DNA of 64,000 bases from Cyclina sinensis (Eukaryota; Mollusca; Bivalvia; Venerida; Veneridae): the NCBI GenBank assembly GCA_012932295.1, contig JAAONU010000001.1, positions 25,138,824 to 25,202,823 of the forward strand. Reading direction: 5' to 3'. The notes below the pieces were generated by a model, which ran no database searches, had not been told where the DNA came from, and saw only the letters and a list, made by a program, of their open reading frames with translations. The position numbers and the translations under genes were made by a program. Positions 37,101 through 48,039 of the stretch are shown piece after piece; the first letter of the stretch is position 1; each line of letters starts with the position of its first letter.

Positions 37101-40100
37101 TTTCGTACAACGAATGACACTTTTGACAGGTAAAAGGCGGAGTTTGAAAGAAACATATTGGGCGGCTTTTTAATTGATTTTTGACAGATGTACCGACGAG
37201 TCTTGTTCTTCACCTAACAGTGTAAACTCTTATCAGTTTTGCAAGCGGTAGTAATTATGAAGTTTGAAGTTTGTATGACAAATGGTTATAAAGTTCTACA
37301 GCAGAAATAATTTTCAGTGCTTAGGTCACTGTGACCTTGACCTTTGATCTACTGACCCCAAAATCAATAGGGGTCATTCACTCAATTTGGCAACCATTAT
37401 ATGAATTTTGAAGTCTCTAAGAGAAATGGTTGTCATGGGAGTTACAGAGTGTAAATGATTCTAGGTCTAACATTTAGGTCACTGTGACCTTGAACTCTGA
37501 CATACTGACCCCAAAATGTATAGGGGTCATCCACTCAATGTGTGCAATCATGTACAGTCTATATCAAGTCTTTATAACAAACAATTGTCAAGTTACAAGG
37601 CGGAAATGGTTTTCAATGTTAAGGTCACTGTGACCTTGATCTTTGAGCTATTGACCCCAAAATCAATAGGGGTCATGCACTCAATGTAGGCAATCACCAT
37701 AAGAAGTTAAAAGACTGTAGGCCAAACATTTCTCAAGTTATCCTTTGGCAACCAAATTGCTTATGGACAGACGGACAGACGCCCAGGACCATAACATAAT
37801 ATGCCCCTTCGGACATATAAAAATTATAATAAGCATGAATGATGCTTTTTTCTAATTTTTTGCAAAGTTTATCAAATTTTCTGAAAGAAAAAAAAACACT
37901 TAATATTAATCATGCAATAATTCTTACCTTTGAAAAGTTGTTGTTGGTGCAATCAACATAACTTGAAATCACATCTGAAATAAAAACAAATAATGAGAAC
38001 TGCAAAGGTTTTTATTCTGGCTTCATCCTTACCTTCATAGCACTTAGTAAAGATTATATTATGCACTGAAAAATTGAAGAGCATCACTTAAGTTTCTGAC
38101 ATTAATATTCTGTGACATCAAAGGCATGATGCTTTTCGCAGCTCTACCTGTCTAATCAAATCGGCAAATTAAGACATGAACCGTAGCTGCAGTCTGTTAC
38201 TGTGTGTGATTTCAGCCAATCAAAAGTGGTTTAATGTGAGCTGTTTGCTGAGGTAAAATAATCAGTGTATGCCATGCTTTCTAAATGACTTTGTAATAGA
38301 CTGACAGGTAACTGTTGACTGACATGTTATAAATACAAATTTTGGCTGTGGAAAGTGATAGGCGAAAGGTCAGTATGTATGCAGTTTATGAGTGTTTTGC
38401 TTTAAGTATTAGCTCAGTAGACAAGCTTAATATATTAAAATGAAGCTCTTCTGACAGTATAACCTTTCACATAAATATTGCTTAATACATTGAAAAAGTA
38501 CTTTCAGAATTGCATTAATTCATAAAACTCTTTCTACAATGCACAAAGCAATTTTAGTGACCTAAGCAATTGGTACTACCATGGTTATAAACTTCTGAAA
38601 AATTGAGTAAAATCATACCTTGCGAAACCTTTGGTTTTAATACTGCTGTAACATAGGCATTGGGATCAACACAAAAATCACCAATTGCCTGAAAAATATG
38701 TGATGGAGCAATATCCTATGTTTTACATTAATGTCTTAAAAAATATACTGATGTACAGCTAAGCTTCCTCAGTAAAATAGTGAAAAGCCCAAATTTCAAA
38801 TGCACTTGTACTTCAAATCACTTCATAAAGGAACTATACATGTATCTAACGCATAAGTAAACTTTACAGGTATTATTCTCACATCACTGCAAGCAATCAA
38901 TCAGTCATTGGCTGCTGAACTTTCTTTTAAGCATTATTTTTTTAAAATATCAAAATATGTTACATATTTTTCTCACTTATGCGAAATAACAGACTTTTTA
39001 GTTTTATATCTAACAGCCAATCAAAACTTCTATATCTGACATGGAGAATGGTGGTCTCAGTGGCAAAATGCCATACTCCAAACCTAAAGGATGCTGTTTT
39101 TGAATCTCACCAAGGCTGACAGTTTACACTTTCTCTTTTGATGCAAGTTCTAGTTTGAACTCAGGAAGATTAAATCAAACGTGATTAATATAAACTGCAG
39201 GAACATGTTTCCCAATCAATGTAAAATTAATAGGTTAAACACTGGTTAAGTTAGGTTGTCAAAAACCTATTCAAAACTTACCACTGTTCCTCCAAGATAG
39301 ACTCCAAATGCCACCCAGACTAAAAGCAGTGAGAATAAACCAAGGCTTAGTCCCCTGAAAATGTACAACAGGGTCTACTTAAGTGCGTATACTACTTACT
39401 TGTTTAAGCATTTCCTGCAAATGTAGATGGTGACAGAAAAATGGAATGAGTTTTAGTCGCTTATTTCTTTTTTTGTAAATTTCTATCCATTGACTTTGAA
39501 GGGGATCAAATCCTACATTTCAACTTGTGAAAACAAGCTTTGCTTCTTAGATTACCGAATTATACAGCTTTAAATTTCAATTTTTGCTTTAAAATATTTG
39601 GATGTGCACACAAAGTATTAGCAAACAGCAGGATTCCAAAGGCCTGATCAATTTCAGTTTCTAGTCTGACAAACCTAGTTAGTAATCTTGTAAGTCTGAC
39701 GTGAGTCAACCATTTTACCTAAATAGCTTACAGTGAAAACATTTAAATTCTCTTGGATAAAATTGCCCCCTATTGGTAAAAATATTTAGTTCCCTCATGT
39801 AAGTAGATGACAATACTTCTTGGTATTAATATACATGTTGGTTATCTTTTAATGTACTTTTAAAATGCATTTGAATTGGCCTCTAGGCGTTCAAAGAATG
39901 CTATTACGTTTAGTGCATTTAATTAAAACTGGCAGGAAAAACTACAACCTAACATTAAAGGTGAGAGACAAAATGATATGCATATATATTTCAGACAGGT
40001 ACTTTTTTTCTGTTAGTTTTATAAAAGTGAAGACTTAAACTTGCACATCATTCCAGGCGCAAAAATACATGAAAATTTGTCCTATATGAACAATAATGAT

Positions 40101-43100
40101 TTCACAGTTGAAGCCATTCTGGCAACCAAAGAAGAAAATGCCATAGCTATTAAAAGGAACAATAACAAAACAAGAGGGCCATGATGGCCCTGGATCGCTC
40201 ACCTGAGTACTCTGGCTAAGGGTCTGCTTTTAAGCTAACATCAGATGCAACACTACATTTTCTAATAGTAGATTTTCAAAGATCTCATATTTTATACAAA
40301 TAAAACTGATTGGGCAGTCAATTTGGAGACAGCAGCTTGTGAGGAGGTAATTTGAAGCAAAATATTGACATAACTCTTTTTTTAGCTCTTTTTGTTCAAT
40401 GGAGTGGAATTTTAATAGAGGGCTATGTAAGGAACCTTTCTGTGAAATTTGGTGGAAAATCACCTTGCCATTTAGATGCAGATATTGTTTGAATTTTTTC
40501 ATATTTAGCTTTTGCAGCCCTTTTGTGCAATGGAGCAGAATGGTTTGAGCAACTATAGAAAAGGGCAATATCAGGAAAGTTCCTGTCAAGTTTTAAAGAA
40601 AATGGCTTCACGGTTTGAGAGGGAATGACATTTGCAGCCAAATATTGATGCAAATCTATTTTTAGCTCAGGCAGCCATTTTGTTAAATGAAGTCGAACCT
40701 TTTCAGCAACTTTAATAGAGGTTTATGTAAGAAACATTTCCGTGAAATTTCATTGAAAATCACATTGCAGCACCTGTGTGCAATGGAGTGGAACAGTTTG
40801 AGCAATTATAGAAACAGTCAATATAAGGAACACTTCTGTAAAATTTGGTTTAAAGTAGCCTTGTGGTTTAAGAGGAGATGTCATTTAAAGTAAAATGTTG
40901 ATGATGGACGACTGAAGCTGGCGACACAGTGATCACGATAGTTCACCCTGAGCATTTGATCAGGTGAGCTAGAAAGAATTCCAGATGTGAGAGGACACAC
41001 TTAGACTCTCATATCACAAAAAAACTTACCAAACTATCCAGTATTTTGATTTTTTCAATGTAGCTATAATATAGACAAGCAGGACCATAACTTGCCACGA
41101 CAACAGAACAATAGTGCCAATCCATCTGTAACAGAAACAAACATGTAGCCATGACTACAGACTGTACTCATATGTGTACTTAACAATATGCAACCACAGA
41201 ACTGAGGGGGATGAAATCTAAACTTACTATAAAGAGCAACTCCATCAGGAAATTTTCTTTTCTTATTTCTTTAACAATTTGATGTGACATATTCTTATTA
41301 TATGTGTCTAAACAAGTTTCATAAACTGGTTTTACCTGTAGAATTCTGTATTTTGTATTATATCTATCAACTTATCCAGTGTAATCTTGCCAACATCTGA
41401 CTTGATATAATCGATATCACCCTTCACATGTGCCGATTTGTTCTTGATCTCATCGGCAAGTTTGAGTACATCATCACGTAATGTGATATTCTTCAAGTGT
41501 TTAGTGAACACATGTTTTAATGCGTCAACACCAGCCTGTGTGATGGAACTGGTAAGACTGTCCAAGGCAGTTAACTGAAATAAACAGAAACAAACAAAAT
41601 TAAAATTTTTGCAGAAAACCTCATGGAAGTTGCCAAGTATAAAATTTAAGGACTTAACTAAATGGTCTAGTTCAAGTCAAAGATTGTTTTCTATGATACA
41701 GAAATGATCTTGGCTACTTTATATCTTCAAGACATTCTTTTTGTAATATCACGGCTTTGATTTCAGAATTTTCATTAGATAGCTGCTTAGTTAGAGATGA
41801 GAATGTATGAACATTGGCTTAGTTAGAGATGAGAATGTATGAACATATCAAGGGGTGAATGCAAATCTGCTTCTTTAGTTTATAGCATTTATACTTTTTC
41901 ACATTCATTTCAAAACAATATTCCATGTTGTTGTAAGGTCACTATTTCAAGGTCAAGGTTAAAGTAACAGACATGAACATACATCTATGATATGAAAATA
42001 TGAATGCTAGTATGAAAGAAAACTTACTGACATATCATTATAATATAACACGGATGAGAAATAAGATATGGTGAAGAATTTTCTCATTTTTCTTGGTCAG
42101 ATTTTAAAAAGCAAAAGAGTCACATCAGAAATCCCAAAGCTGTTGTATCTGAGCTTAACTTGTTCACATTAAGAAATAAAAAATTCGAAGGAAATTAGCT
42201 GGTTTCAGATGATTAGCTGAAAATATTCATGCCTGTCATAAGTAATTTGTACGGGGTTCTTTTTTCATTTTCCTGAATCAGAAGTAGGAAAATGCGGTTG
42301 AAAATTTTGGAACACAGGTGCAACAGTGCACTGAGGATTTAAAAATAAGGAAGTCTGGGTATGATTATAGTCCATTTCAAATGATGTTGTTAACAATGAT
42401 GTGAAAACAGGTCAAAGCATAATAGTCTGTACAGTGAAAATATGTGTATGTATTAATATATGTAAGGCTTGTAAGCTGTATAGTTCTACACTATAAATAG
42501 CTGGAGTGTAAAGTATGATGACAATTTGTTCAAACTTAACTATTCAAGATCCAAGCTCAGTAGATAACCTTTCACTAATCTCTAATAGGGCTACAGTTCA
42601 ACCTGTCCAAAGAAGTCACCCATGCAATACAGCCATTTTGTCAAACAAGTTGCCCATTTAATGTTACTGAGGCAGGATGCAATTTATACATAATACATAC
42701 ACTTTTTTCTTTTACATGTATATTCACTGACACAAAGCTTAAATCTCTTATTTTTAATAACAGAAATCATGGGGTTAGCCATCTAAGAAAGTTTATAGTT
42801 CTATAAATTTGTCTTCAGTGTTACATGTAAATAGGCATTAAACAAGGGTTTAAAATTCTAGCTGTGGCCATGATATATGACTATAGGATAAAACAAATAT
42901 CTGCTGCTTACAATGGAAGATGCCTGGCGAAATTTAAGAGAAACAATTGTAAAAATCTAGCATTTACATTTTTTTTATCTGAAGTCTTCATTAATGGCAT
43001 GGGCAGGGATAGAAACTTAAGTACCAACAGAATACAAAAAATGTCCTATGTTACAAATTCTGACATTAAAAGATACTTATATCAAGACCTCTGCTTGACT

Positions 43101-46100
43101 TACACCTCTGTCACAATAAAACTCATGACAATTTTGTGATATAAAATATATTTATTTATTTCTGCTGAGGTTAAATTTAGTGAATGATATCAAATAAAAA
43201 AAAATTTCACAACAGGAATAAAACAACGAGGACAGAAACTTTCAAATATGGAGAAGTGACTCATGTATAACACAAGTGTAACTTGAGAGTACCATGCAAA
43301 GTTCATACTATCTTCACAAAAATTAGTTAACTTTATATAAATTGTCATGAATGTCATGAATTGATCGTGAAAATGTCACAAGAATTATACCAAATTTTTG
43401 GCATCCATAACATGTGCATTTTATGTTCAATTGTCATGAAGCCATACAATATGAACATGACACCAGTAAGACAAAAAAACATTGCATGACAAGCCATAAA
43501 ATCCTTCAAAATTACATTGTGAACTAGCATATTCCTTCTATGACGTACACTTGAGACAATTGATTTTCTAACAGTAGCCCATACAGAGTCAATATCAAAA
43601 AAGGTTTTATTTCATTTTGATCTGTACTACCAAAATGAAATTGTTTTAGCTATATAAAGCTTTATGTATAACTACATGTCATATTACCCCAGCAAGCTAA
43701 ATGACCATTACAGTGACAATAAATCTATAAATATAATACACCAATGCATCTCTATAGAGGGACACATCACAGCCCTACATGTATTAAATATAATATCTTG
43801 AACTTGTGTTCTGCCTGGGACCTAATATTATACAATTATTGACTAGTGTGCCATAGAATATGACACACCAGACGCCATTTCTTAGAAAAAAGTCTAAGTG
43901 CCCGGATGTATTTTGTTTATTTCCAGGCATTAGAGTATTTTTTTAACTGAGTGCCAGGCACCAGACAGCATTTCTACGAGTATCAATAGCAATCTATTTT
44001 TAGACCTAAAATATCACATGGGAAATACCCAGAATGCAAGAATATAACGACATATTGTTGGTCGCGGACTGCGCTTTGAACCAATGGGATCACGTCTATT
44101 AATAGTTCATATAATAAAATGTAATAGGTATGTTGCTCCGTGGTTCTACCTTTCTGTCTGTGTCACATTTAATCCACAAGGAAAATATGCCTTAAGATAT
44201 TCAGAAATAAGGTATCAATTTACAATAATCATGTACTATACACACCCATTGAAACACTCCCTCCTCACTATAATAAACACTCCCAAACTTTTTTTTTTTC
44301 ATTTAAAAAAGTCTTACCTTTATGTAATGTTTGAGTAATGCATCCAATAAATTATTAGATAAATTCTATAAAATATTTTCATGAATACAACATGCTGTTG
44401 CACAACTAATCCAACGCATTTGAATATGTAAATGGGAGGGAGCATTTACAAGAGAACGTAACAAAGTTTGAAAATAAAATTGGGCAAAATGCATCGCCTC
44501 TGAAGGAAGTTTAAACACCCTATGTATTAGTGAAAGACTGAAAACATATCCAGATAACATCTAAGTGAAAAAAAAGAAGAAATAATTAGAAAGTATTGTA
44601 ATAATACATACTGTGACAAGAGATCCTGTAATTGTATCATTTGTGTCCTGTATAGCATCAACTGTTGACTGTATCCCCTTGTTACCCTCTTCATTCCCAA
44701 AATACCCCACAGCTACACTACCACTGTAATCAAGAAAAGATTGTGTATCATTTATATTCTGAAAACTATCTCGGTAAGTTTATTTTAATAGACGATATGT
44801 ATCTGTTTTGCTTTTTTTGTTGAATACTGCACTGATAAGGTAAATAAAATGTACCAGAATACACTTTGTACATAACCTTTAATTCCAGCTCTTGCCAGTA
44901 CTTACATGCACAACAATATCAATAGCATGTCTTTTTCTCTTGCTTAGTCATAAGTTACATGCCCTTTTCTATGAATTTGCTAATAGAAGACAGTCTGTTT
45001 CAGACTGCCATACATCTGTTTAAGAACAATATTTTGACCAAAATTGGTTATGTAGCGTTCACTCAAGAGATAGACCTTTTAAAATTTTCCAAGTAACAGA
45101 TTAACCAGAGGCTACACATGTACAATGTACTATAAGGTTGCTATGCATCTGTCTCTCCTTAAATAAAGGGAGAACCACTTCAGGCCATTCACAGGGTGAA
45201 TCCATGGTCCACTGGTGAAATTATTAATTATATTTCCCATGAAATAAAAAATCTTGCAGCGTACGTGAAAAGGGCCTAAGAAAATAAAGTTATAAATTTT
45301 CTAGCAACAGCAATCCTAGGCTAATTTCATTATCTGGGCTTAACCTAATGTCTGTATTATTTTCTAGTGACTATAAAATCATTTAATTGCATAACCTTAA
45401 CACTTACATAGCAAAGATTATGAACACTGCTGTGATAAAGCGTATACATGTTGTACTTTTCTTCTTTGTAGGTTTTTGTTTACAGCAGCAGTGTACACAC
45501 AAACAGCAAGAGGTCAGCAGTAGGAATACTACACAGCATACTACTGGTAGGGCTGCCAGGAAAATTATACTCTGTAAAATACAAGTTTATAGGTTAGAAT
45601 TTAGCATAGATAAATATAAATTGCATACTTTACTGTTGTGGACTGTCCTTCCCAAAACATTTCTGTCTATCCAATACTTAAAAAAATTCAGCAGGTTTTA
45701 AAGCAAAGAATTGAAAATAAAAGTAAAATCTGTAAAAATGTTTTTAAAAATGCCTCCTCATTTTTCCATATTACTGGAAACAATTACTGGAAACAAGGAA
45801 TTTTTATCATAATCAATTAGGCTTTCAACAGTAAGTGTTGGATACTGCATGTCTAAACTTCTAAAATTACCGGTAGGTTTATCAAATTCTTTAGTTGGGT
45901 GTGGCTTTTCCAGGTAATGTATGATGAGACCTTTTTTACATACAGTCAAATAAGTTCCATATTGATAACAGGAAAACAATTTCTAGTTGCAGCATATGCC
46001 TTTTTAAGTGCAATTTATAACACTTGCTTATCTGGGAAAACACACGATAACCTACCCTTTCAAAATAATACTTGTATGCTTTGTATTTTCATTTAAGAGC

Positions 46101-47936
46101 TCAAAGGGTTTACCCTCTATTCATTGAAGCTCTGAGTCAAATACAAGTATTCTAGGTAACTAGATATATTACTTTATCAGCCCATCACTGCACTATTATG
46201 TAAGCGCTAAAGGCTCAGCATAGTGTCTTAATAGTTTTTCAAAGTCAATTTTATGGTCTAACTGTTAGATACATTTTTATTTTGCCTGGTTCAACCATTA
46301 TTTGACTTTCAAATACTGGGTTGTGTTGAAACTTATCTGCAATATACCGGTAATCATTCTATTGCTGTGTACAATGGTCCCTTTGTTTACTATAAATTTA
46401 TACAATAAGTCAGTGGAATATTTTTTTTCATGAAATATAAACTGAAATTTATACTTATCAAGTTCTTCTCTGAAACACCTTGTAAGCATCCAAGATATAT
46501 CACTCAAATTTAAAATGACCTTAGATAACCATACAGTGTGCCGGAATGACAACAAGTCAATCGATTATGTTAACTGGTTTTAAAACATCACTACATCATG
46601 AAATCTGAAATTCCATTTTTTTAGCAATGTCAACAAACCAAATGTAAGCTTTACAATTAAATTTAAGGTGTAAGTGATGATAAATTATTGAATTTTTCAA
46701 TTACAGAAAATCATTCAAAGCATTAGGCACACTAACATAGTTTTTGGGCTAATCTACTTTCATGTTTTTAGGAGGGATCCTCGGGGTCATGGACTGATTG
46801 AGTTTTGAACCTTTCTGGAGCCCTGGTCATCACAGTTTTAGCTTCACCACAAATTTTCCACTCACACCTGTTACATTTATCAAAATATCTCCATTGAAAC
46901 ATATATTTAAGACAATCCAATTGGTCAAAAGCTCTTATAGCTTATGTTACTTGTAAATTACTTACCGACTGAAAACAAAATTTGTATTTGTATTTAAAAT
47001 AATCCGGCACTCCTTAACTGCCTGTATACTGCTCATCTGTAATCTCGCGGTACTTACCGTTTGGCTAACTTTAATTAAAAAACAAACAATAAACATTAGT
47101 AATTTTGGTAATCATTACAATATTTCATCCTTTTTCCATCGCCGAATGTGTAAAATGCCATTTAAATATGTCAAGAAAATCAATCATGTGGAAAATTTAT
47201 CACAGTGGGCAGCCATATTGTTGAATTACGTCATATCACTAATCTCGCGGTAAATAGGTCAAAAGGTTCTAGAACATTATATTGCAGTTAATGTTTATAG
47301 TATGTCAACGAATCACTAATAAGAATGATCAAACATTGCTTAAAAAAGATAAATTGTTATTCAACATCAAAATTAATACTAAATGAACACTGTTTACGGA
47401 GCCACTGTCACAAAATTACTCGTCTGGGAAACGAATGCATCGTAATGGGATTTTTTTAAAGTATGGACTAAAACTTTCCAAGAAACTGCTCATGATTGCA
47501 AGTTAGAGCGTTATGTCTTCGCGGGAGAAAAATTGGTCACAAACTTTGTTTGTAAACACAGCCCATATGGCGCGACTGACATACCGCGAGATTAGTGATA
47601 CCGCGAGAATAGTGATGTCGGGTATACTTAGTAGGAATGGCTTTGACATACCAATCTAGTGAATCTGAAAGCTGACCAGTGCTAATCCATTACAGAAAAG
47701 GCACCCAGCAAATTTAAGTCTACAATCTGTATTTTACGTTTAAAACGATGTCTAAATTGAATATCTTAACTGACTCAACCCTCTTGAACATTAAAAGGCC
47801 TTACACCTACCTCTTTATAATCGTCAGAATCTGGATCAAATGTAGAGTTGGTCTCTTGGAACTTAAAGTCAACGTGAGGAAATTTATGTAGGAAGGTAGA
47901 AACCCAGTCTACTTTGTATTCTTTTTGACTAGACAT
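28089..47936 (-). CDS. ttyh: Tweety homologue, five-pass membrane protein, 14 coding exons
   Basis: TTYH proteins are five-pass plasma-membrane proteins first described as large-conductance or volume-linked anion channels; later structures question the pore and suggest lipid binding. The exons give 506 residues, within the usual 450-535. Seen: N-terminus WVSTFLHKFPHVDF (12-25), like vertebrate TTYH starts; membrane segments about 43-67, 84-105, 215-238, 246-268 and 387-410; cysteines at 276, 302, 368 and 383 in the second extracellular region, matching the family's two disulfides; N-glycosylation sequons at 30, 125, 163, 179, 306, 322, 330, 336, 358 and 384; a DDSDPF acidic stretch (428-433) and PPPY (437-440), a possible NEDD4-type ligase site. 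All exon phases agree. Confidence 0.95.
28164..32627 (-). other. TTYH intron 13
   Basis: A 4.5 kb intron containing the 30.5-31.5 kb tandem-core element. No other coding sequence was recognised. Confidence 0.75.
30478..31542. mobile_element. Tandem-core element, 146 bp near-identical units
   Basis: Inverted ends share AACCAGGTTTTCA (left 30502-30514; right as AAAACCTGGTT near 31530-31541). Unit starts (TTCTGCACGTCATCTTGATG) are at 30702, 30932, 31078, 31224 and 31370. The last three spacings are exactly 146. The first unit is 230 bp because an 84 bp internal part is duplicated. The last unit is partial, to about 31455. Units are almost identical. CGCCCATCCGCCCATCCGCC lies near the right end. 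Short open frames inside are by-products of the array. Confidence 0.85.
32628..32697 (-). CDS. ttyh: TTYH exon 13
   Basis: Encodes DESAVMTTHPRTESV then GSDSPPPA, part of the Ser/Pro-rich cytoplasmic tail. Flanks are CTTTCAG acceptor and GTAAGTAA donor on the minus strand; it ends in phase 0. Confidence 0.9.
32970..33083 (-). CDS. ttyh: TTYH exon 12 (PPxY motif)
   Basis: Encodes RKNYHRVDDSDPFLPRPPPY and the following NDYGTMGNERMPLNEPGY. DDSDPF matches the acidic DPF stretch after the last membrane segment in the family. PPPY is a WW-domain ligand motif; vertebrate TTYH2 is regulated by NEDD4-2 through such a site. Donor is GTGAGT. Confidence 0.93.
33321..33441. repeat. 40 bp tandem repeat, three copies, in TTYH intron 11
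   Basis: Unit AAGTTTCTATGAAATAGCTA plus CCAAGTCAACTGCCGATTCA occurs at 33321, 33362 and 33402. The last two copies are identical; the first has a few differences and one extra base. Confidence 0.85.
33853..33954 (-). CDS. ttyh: TTYH exon 11 (fifth membrane segment)
   Basis: Encodes GMSLILLILPILGLSFVFIQ followed by CLAPRIWLLLGT, a hydrophobic helix ending in basic residues at the cytoplasmic side. Splice sites are TTTACAG and GTAACA. Confidence 0.93.
34503..34642 (-). CDS. ttyh: TTYH exon 10 (extracellular, two cysteines)
   Basis: Encodes VDGPVRAIREDLGYAQGNIS then SLGNTVYCGQIHTNYIKVLK and GLCNRS. Cys368 and Cys383 correspond to the family positions HC-x(n)-GLC. Splice sites are TATGTAG and GTAAGTG. 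Confidence 0.93.
36215..36307 (-). CDS. ttyh: TTYH exon 9 (extracellular, glycosylation sequons)
   Basis: Thirty-one codons: ALDDARDYVKEANNTLNLAV then NKTLPYNISQY, with sequons NNT, NKT and NIS. Both ends are phase 0. Splice sites are AATTTCAG and GTAAGG. Confidence 0.92.
36615..37820. repeat. ~145-150 bp tandem array in TTYH intron 8 with ERE-like palindromes
   Basis: About five diverged units recognised by TTAGGTCACTGTGACCTTGA and TGACCCCAAAATCAATAGGG. AGGTCACTGTGACCT is perfect at 37323-37337, 37476-37490 and 37622-37636; a copy with one mismatch is at 36744-36758. A GGACAGACGGACAGACG tract and a GCCCCTTCGGACATA end lie at the right. The matching left end was not found. A TIR element (36824-37251) interrupts the array. 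Confidence 0.8.
36824..37251. mobile_element. MITE with ~29 bp terminal inverted repeats
   Basis: The left end CTACCGCTAGCAAAACTGAT, then AAGAGTTTCAC, pairs with the reverse complement of the right end (GTAAACTCTTATCAGTTTTG, then CAAGCGGTAG) with two mismatches. The 428 bp element lies inside a tandem unit and therefore inserted after the array formed. No coding capacity is seen and no clear target duplication was found. Confidence 0.8.
37928..37974 (-). CDS. ttyh: TTYH exon 8
   Basis: A 47-base exon completing a split Asp and encoding VISSYVDCTNNNFSK, which carries Cys302 and an NFS sequon. Splice sites are TATTTCAG and GTAAGA. Confidence 0.9.
38619..38688 (-). CDS. ttyh: TTYH exon 7
   Basis: Encodes AIGDFCVDPNAYVTAVLKPK then VSQ. 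DFCxxP is a strongly conserved TTYH signature just after the fourth membrane segment. Splice sites are TTTTTCAG and GTATGA. Confidence 0.93.
39282..39354 (-). CDS. ttyh: TTYH exon 6 (fourth membrane segment)
   Basis: Encodes GLSLGLFSLLLVWVAFGVYL then GGTV; the Trp at the exon junction follows TTYH pattern. Splice sites are TTTTCAG and GTAAGT. Confidence 0.93.
40170..40971. mobile_element. Element with the 22.2 kb element's ends but a different core
   Basis: It starts ACAAGAGGGCCATGATGGCC and ATCGCTCACCTGAG and ends GATCAGGTGAGCTAG, as at 22234-24110. The interior has three to four diverged units of about 185 bp (marker GTGCAATGGAGTGGAA) unlike the 145 bp unit there. It lies in TTYH intron 5, ending about 58 bp from exon 5. 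Open frames inside are not supported as genes. Confidence 0.8.
41030..41125 (-). CDS. ttyh: TTYH exon 5 (third membrane segment)
   Basis: Encodes WIGTIVLLSWQVMVLLVYII then ATLKKSKYWIV, a membrane helix followed by basic residues. Splice sites are GTTACAG and GTAAGT. Confidence 0.93.
41336..41574 (-). CDS. ttyh: TTYH exon 4 (first extracellular domain)
   Basis: Seventy-nine codons rich in amphipathic helix, beginning LTALDSLTSSITQAGVDALK and ending IDIIQNTEFY, with sequons NIT (163) and NKS (179). It corresponds to the helical extracellular domain between membrane segments 2 and 3. Splice sites are TTTCAG and GTAAAA. Confidence 0.92.
41575..44611 (-). other. TTYH intron 3
   Basis: A 3.0 kb intron. 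Open frames at 42864-43139 and 44366-44560 lack recognisable domains. The latter follows a good acceptor-like tract but has no family match and is not needed for phase. Confidence 0.7.
41784..41850. repeat. ~33 bp direct duplication in TTYH intron 3
   Basis: GCTTAGTTAGAGATGAGAAT plus GTATGAACAT occurs twice in tandem within the intron. Confidence 0.75.
44612..44723 (-). CDS. ttyh: TTYH exon 3
   Basis: Encodes GSVAVGYFGNEEGNKGIQST then VDAIQDTNDTITGSLVT. GYFGN matches the GFYGN motif at the end of the second membrane segment in vertebrate TTYHs, and NDT matches a known glycosylation position. Splice sites are GATTACAG and GTATGT. Confidence 0.93.
45408..45571 (-). CDS. ttyh: TTYH exon 2 (first and second membrane segments)
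   Basis: Encodes SIIFLAALPVVCCVVFLLLT, a Cys-rich cytoplasmic turn (CCLCVHCCCKQ) with a Lys cluster, then ITAVFIIFA of the second membrane segment. Splice sites are TTTTACAG and GTAAGTG. Confidence 0.94.
45572..47810 (-). other. TTYH intron 1
   Basis: A 2.2 kb intron containing a ~600 bp inverted-repeat element near its donor. No further coding sequence was recognised. Confidence 0.75.
47031..47631. mobile_element. MITE with ATCTCGCGGTA ends, in TTYH intron 1
   Basis: The left end GTATACTGCTCATCTGTAAT then CTCGCGGTA pairs with the reverse complement of the right end (TACCGCGAGAATAGTGATGT then CGGGTATAC). A second inverted pair, ATCACTAATCTCGCGGTA near 47236 and TACCGCGAGATTAGTGAT near 47583, lies inside. 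No coding frame is present. Confidence 0.7.
47811..47936 (-). CDS. ttyh: TTYH exon 1 (start codon)
   Basis: Forty-two codons from ATG at 47936: MSSQKEYKVDWVSTFLHKFP then HVDFKFQETNSTFDP. WVxxLHxxPHxDF matches TTYH N-termini, and NST is an extracellular sequon. Donor is GAG|GTAGGT, phase 0. Confidence 0.94.
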
Positions 47937-48039
47937 CGTGAAAAAAGTTTAATCATGCCTTTAATTTGTCTAATTATCAAAATGTTGACAAAAATCTGAT
48001 TAATTCGGCTCAACTGTCCCAGTTTCCGGTTATAGCTCT

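Noticed and set aside
40230..40893. Open frames of 68-119 residues on both strands
   Set aside because: They lie inside the tandem core of the 40.2 kb element and have no domains.
44366..44560. Possible extra TTYH exon (64 residues, good acceptor-like tract)
   Set aside because: Exons 3 and 4 already join in phase and give a continuous TTYH alignment. This peptide does not resemble the family.
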